Shown here: piece after piece, positions 5,676 through 8,077 of the stretch | How the letters are laid out: every line of letters begins with the position of its first letter | Numbering within the stretch: the stretch's first letter is position 1 | DNA from: an uncultured Eubacteriales bacterium | GTDB lineage: Bacteria; Bacillota_A; Clostridia; Christensenellales; Aristaeellaceae | Direction of reading: 5' to 3' | Length of the DNA: 8,077 bases | NCBI GenBank assembly: GCA_902803675.1 | Contig: CADCQZ010000060.1 | Location: 1 to 8,077 of the forward strand | The notes under the pieces: model-generated | The model's database searches: none | Told to the model about the DNA's origin: nothing | The model's input: only the letters and a program-made list of their open reading frames with translations | Program-made: the position numbers and the translations under genes

Positions 5676-7505
5676 TCAGTCCAGCTGCAGGAGATACAGC
5701 TTCCGGTAGATCCCGTCCTTTTCCAGGAGCTGCTGGTGCGTGCCCTGCTCCCGGATGCGGCCGTGATGCATGACGATGATCTTGTCGGCGTGCTGGATCG
5801 TGGACAGCCGGTGGGCCACCATGATGGTGGTGCGGCCGCGCATGAGCTTCTCCAGAGCGTCCTGGATCCACTCTTCCGTCTGGGTGTCGATATTGGCCGT
5901 GGCCTCATCCAGGATCAGCACGTCCGGATCCCGCACCAGGGTGCGGGCGAAGGAGATCAGCTGCCGCTCCCCGGCGGAGAAAGTGGAGCCCCGCTCGGTC
6001 ACATGCTCGTGATACCTGCCCGGCAGCCGCCGGATGAAGCGGTCCGCGTTGGTCATCTCCGCCGCGGCCGTGATCTTCCCGTCGCCGATCTCCTCATCCC
6101 GCAGGCGGATGTTGGAGGCGATGTCCCCGGTGAAGATGAACACTTCCTGCTGCACCTGCCCGATCCGGGAGCGCAGGGACGTGATGTCCAGATCCCGGAT
6201 ATCCGTCCCGTCGATGAGGATCCGGCCCTTCTGGATATCATAGTACCGCCCGATCAGGTTCAATATGGAGGATTTGCCCGCGCCGGTGGCGCCCACGAAG
6301 GCCGCCCGCTCCCCTTTCCCGATGGTGAAGGACACATCCTTCAAAACGTAGTCCTCCCCCTGATAGGCGAACCACACATGGTCGAACTCGATGGAACCCA
6401 CCGGGCCGGAAATGACTTTCGCGTCAGGCTTCCCGATGACGGTGGGCTCCTCGTCCAGGAGGGTGAAGATCTTTTCGGCGGAGGCCACCGCGCTCTGGAG
6501 TGTGGCGAACTGTTCCGCCAGGTCCTGGATGGGGTAGAAAAGATTGTTGATGTACTGCAGGAATATGTAGAGGGTGCCGAAACTGGCCACGCCCTCCTGC
6601 ACCTCGAAGCCGCCGATCAGGATGACCAGGGCCAGGGCGGCCACGCTGATCAGATAGGTGGCCGGGCGGAACAGGGCGTTCACCATCATCTCCCGGTAAC
6701 TGGCCTTGAACAGTTCATCGCTCTTATCCCGGAACTCCCCGTGCTTTTCCTTTTCCCGGGCGAAGATCTGGATGACCCGCATCCCGCCGATATGCTCCGA
6801 AAGGAAGGTGTTGAGGGCCGTCACCTTCGTCCGGGTGACGCGGAAGGCCCTTTTGGACAGGGTCCTGAAGATCAGGGTGAGCACCGCCGCCACCGGGACC
6901 ATGATGACCGAGTACAGCGCCATCCGCGGGTTGAGGACGAACATCACCAGGATATAGCCCGCGATCTTGACCGAGTTCTGGAACAGGTTCACCAGGATGG
7001 TGGAAAAGACCCCGTGGATCGCCTCCACGTCGTTGGTGATCCGGGTGACGATCTTGCCCACCGGCGTGGTATCGAAAAAGCGCATGCTCAGGCTCTCCAT
7101 ATGGGCAAAGAGCCGGTTGCGCAGGTCATAGACGATATCCTGCCCCAGGCGCTGCATGATCAGATGCTCGAAACGGTTGCACACCAGAAGGGCCGCCAAT
7201 AAAAGCACGTAGATCAGCGCCGCGCGCCCGATGCCCCTCAGCCGCGCCTCGGCCTGCTCCCCGGGCAGGAAATCCCCGGTGATATAGCGGTCGATGGCGC
7301 TGCCGATCACCACGGGCCGGAAAATGTCCAGGGCGGTGATCACGAGCACCAGCACAAGGCACAGGATGAACACTTTCAGATGGGGCCTGACCATCTCCAT
7401 CAGGCGCCCCACCGCGCTGCCGCGGAAATGGATGTCCGAGGAGGCCTCCGCCTCGTCCCGCACCAGGAAGAGCCGGGAAAGAAGGCCGTCTTTCTTTTTG
7501 CTCAC
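5676..7505 (-). CDS. ABC exporter half-transporter with the consensus catalytic Glu (heterodimer subunit)
   Basis: This 609-residue subunit has an N-terminal six-helix type IV (MsbA-like) membrane domain, about residues 44-325, and an ATPase domain, about 371-600. Walker A is GATGAGKSS (405-413). The Q-loop glutamine is Gln453. The signature is FSAGE (509-513) in place of LSGGQ. Walker B is LILDEAT with Asp533 and catalytic Glu534, and the H-loop is His565 in VAHRLST. The length is normal for the family. The intact Glu with an altered signature is the mirror image of the upstream subunit. This matches heterodimeric exporters such as TM287/288, BmrCD and LmrCD, where one ATP site is degenerate. 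Those are drug or lipid-like exporters; this substrate is unknown. The start is GTG at 7505-7503 after GGGAGGGAGG, overlapping the upstream stop in GTGA (4 bp), so translation is probably coupled. The gene is followed at 11 nt by the transpeptidase fusion. Confidence 0.93.
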   Translation of the reverse strand: MSKKKDGLLSRLFLVRDEAEASSDIHFRGSAVGRLMEMVRPHLKVFILCLVLVLVITALDIFRPVVIGSAIDRYITGDFLPGEQAEARLRGIGRAALIYVLLLAALLVCNRFEHLIMQRLGQDIVYDLRNRLFAHMESLSMRFFDTTPVGKIVTRITNDVEAIHGVFSTILVNLFQNSVKIAGYILVMFVLNPRMALYSVIMVPVAAVLTLIFRTLSKRAFRVTRTKVTALNTFLSEHIGGMRVIQIFAREKEKHGEFRDKSDELFKASYREMMVNALFRPATYLISVAALALVILIGGFEVQEGVASFGTLYIFLQYINNLFYPIQDLAEQFATLQSAVASAEKIFTLLDEEPTVIGKPDAKVISGPVGSIEFDHVWFAYQGEDYVLKDVSFTIGKGERAAFVGATGAGKSSILNLIGRYYDIQKGRILIDGTDIRDLDITSLRSRIGQVQQEVFIFTGDIASNIRLRDEEIGDGKITAAAEMTNADRFIRRLPGRYHEHVTERGSTFSAGERQLISFARTLVRDPDVLILDEATANIDTQTEEWIQDALEKLMRGRTTIMVAHRLSTIQHADKIIVMHHGRIREQGTHQQLLEKDGIYRKLYLLQLD

Positions 7506-8077
7506 CGGTCCTCCCTCCCCTCTTCGTAAAGGCTGGTCTCCAGCTGCTGCTTTTCATACAGGGCACGGTAGATGCCTCCGAGGCTCATGAGCTCCTCGTG
7601 GGTCCCGTATTCCGCCCGCCGCCCGTCCTCCAGGACCAGGATATGATCCGCGTGGCGCACGGTGGAGATCCTATGGGCGATGATCAGGGTGGTCCTGCCC
7701 CTGCGCAGCGTCTTGAGGTTCTCCACGATCTCACGCTCCGTATCCGTATCCACGGCGGAAAGGGCGTCATCCAGCATCAGGATGGGCGCGTCCTTCAAAA
7801 GGGCGCGGGCGATGGCCACCCGCTGCCGCTGCCCTCCGGACAGCGTCACGCCCCGCTCCCCGGTGACGGTGTCGTAGCCGTCGGGGAACTCCATGATATT
7901 ATCGTGCACTTTGGCCGCCTTCGCCGCCCGCTCCACCGCTTCCCTGCCGGCCCCGTCCACGCCGAAGGAGATGTTGGCGGCGATCGTGTCCGAAAACAGG
8001 AAGCTGTCCTGGGGCACGTAGGCGATGTCCCGCCGGAGCACGCGCAGGGGGATATCACGCACCGGGACGCCGTCCAC
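7502..8077 (-). CDS. ABC exporter half-transporter with degenerate Walker B, C-terminal part only
   Basis: The last 191 codons of an ABC exporter subunit are visible. The start, membrane domain and Walker A lie beyond the right edge, so the GTG at the edge is only an internal valine codon. Residue numbers here count from the edge. The Q-loop is in YVPQDSFLF (Gln23). The signature is a textbook LSGGQ (79-83). Walker B reads ILMLDDAL, with Asp104 where the catalytic Glu normally stands, and the H-loop is His135 in IIAHRIST. A Walker B Asp for Glu in one partner is characteristic of asymmetric heterodimers. By the usual head-to-tail arrangement, this subunit's LSGGQ would complete the active site with the next gene's Walker A/B, and its own nucleotide site would be the non-hydrolysing one. 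The end (EEGREDR) overlaps the next gene by 4 bp. Stoichiometric production of the two subunits is therefore likely. Confidence 0.93.
   Translation of the reverse strand: MDGVPVRDIPLRVLRRDIAYVPQDSFLFSDTIAANISFGVDGAGREAVERAAKAAKVHDNIMEFPDGYDTVTGERGVTLSGGQRQRVAIARALLKDAPILMLDDALSAVDTDTEREIVENLKTLRRGRTTLIIAHRISTVRHADHILVLEDGRRAEYGTHEELMSLGGIYRALYEKQQLETSLYEEGREDR

Noticed and set aside
5665..5871. N-terminal extension of the transpeptidase fusion starting at 5871
   Set aside because: It overlaps the ABC gene by nearly 200 bp, reads as His/Pro/Arg low complexity, and would bury the signal peptide. The GTG at 5664 has a well-spaced ribosome binding site.
5736..7202. Plus-strand open frame of 488 codons opposite the ABC subunit
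   Set aside because: It is the antisense shadow of a fully motif-validated ABC exporter gene. The His/Asp/Gln/Gly-rich product has no family resemblance.

Overview
The window is GC-rich, densely coded bacterial DNA with G or C at most third codon positions. It carries five protein genes and short intergenic gaps. All five products act at or beyond the cytoplasmic membrane. The families point to a GC-rich Gram-positive, most likely a Clostridia-type Bacillota: a YkuD L,D-transpeptidase with Ig and SH3-like modules, a CapA/PgsA-type metallophosphatase domain, a BmrCD/TM287-288-type heterodimeric ABC exporter, and secreted proteins without lipoboxes. This assignment is an inference from families and composition. 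No rRNA or other marker gene is present to confirm it.

Layout. (1) Positions 1-1052, minus strand: the 5' part of a membrane-anchored alpha/beta hydrolase that runs off the left edge. (2) Positions 1053-1279: a divergent intergenic region with a perfect consensus sigma-A-type promoter for the hydrolase (TTGACA, 16 bp, TATAAT), possible operator repeats, and a weaker candidate promoter for the rightward gene. (3) Positions 1280-3052, plus strand: a secreted TlpA-like thioredoxin with a long multidomain C-terminal extension. (4) Positions 3053-3162: a convergent gap with two separate hairpin terminators, one per strand. (5) Positions 8077 down to 3163, minus strand: a tightly packed operon of two ABC exporter half-transporters overlapping by 4 bp, followed 11 nt later by a large secreted fusion protein. 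That protein joins Ig-like domains, an SH3-like domain, an L,D-transpeptidase and a CapA-like phosphoesterase.

How the genes may work together. The exporter pair looks heterodimeric, with one degenerate and one consensus ATP site; its substrate cannot be read from the sequence. Its operon partner is a cell-envelope enzyme with two intact active sites, so a role in building, modifying or protecting the envelope is a reasonable inference. The thioredoxin-like protein across the convergent gap is predicted to face the same extracytoplasmic space. It could act on thiols such as the transpeptidase's catalytic cysteine, but it is transcribed separately and the link is speculative.

I saw no tRNA, rRNA, CRISPR array, insertion sequence, integrase or defence-system hallmark. 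The most distinctive item is the transpeptidase-phosphoesterase fusion.
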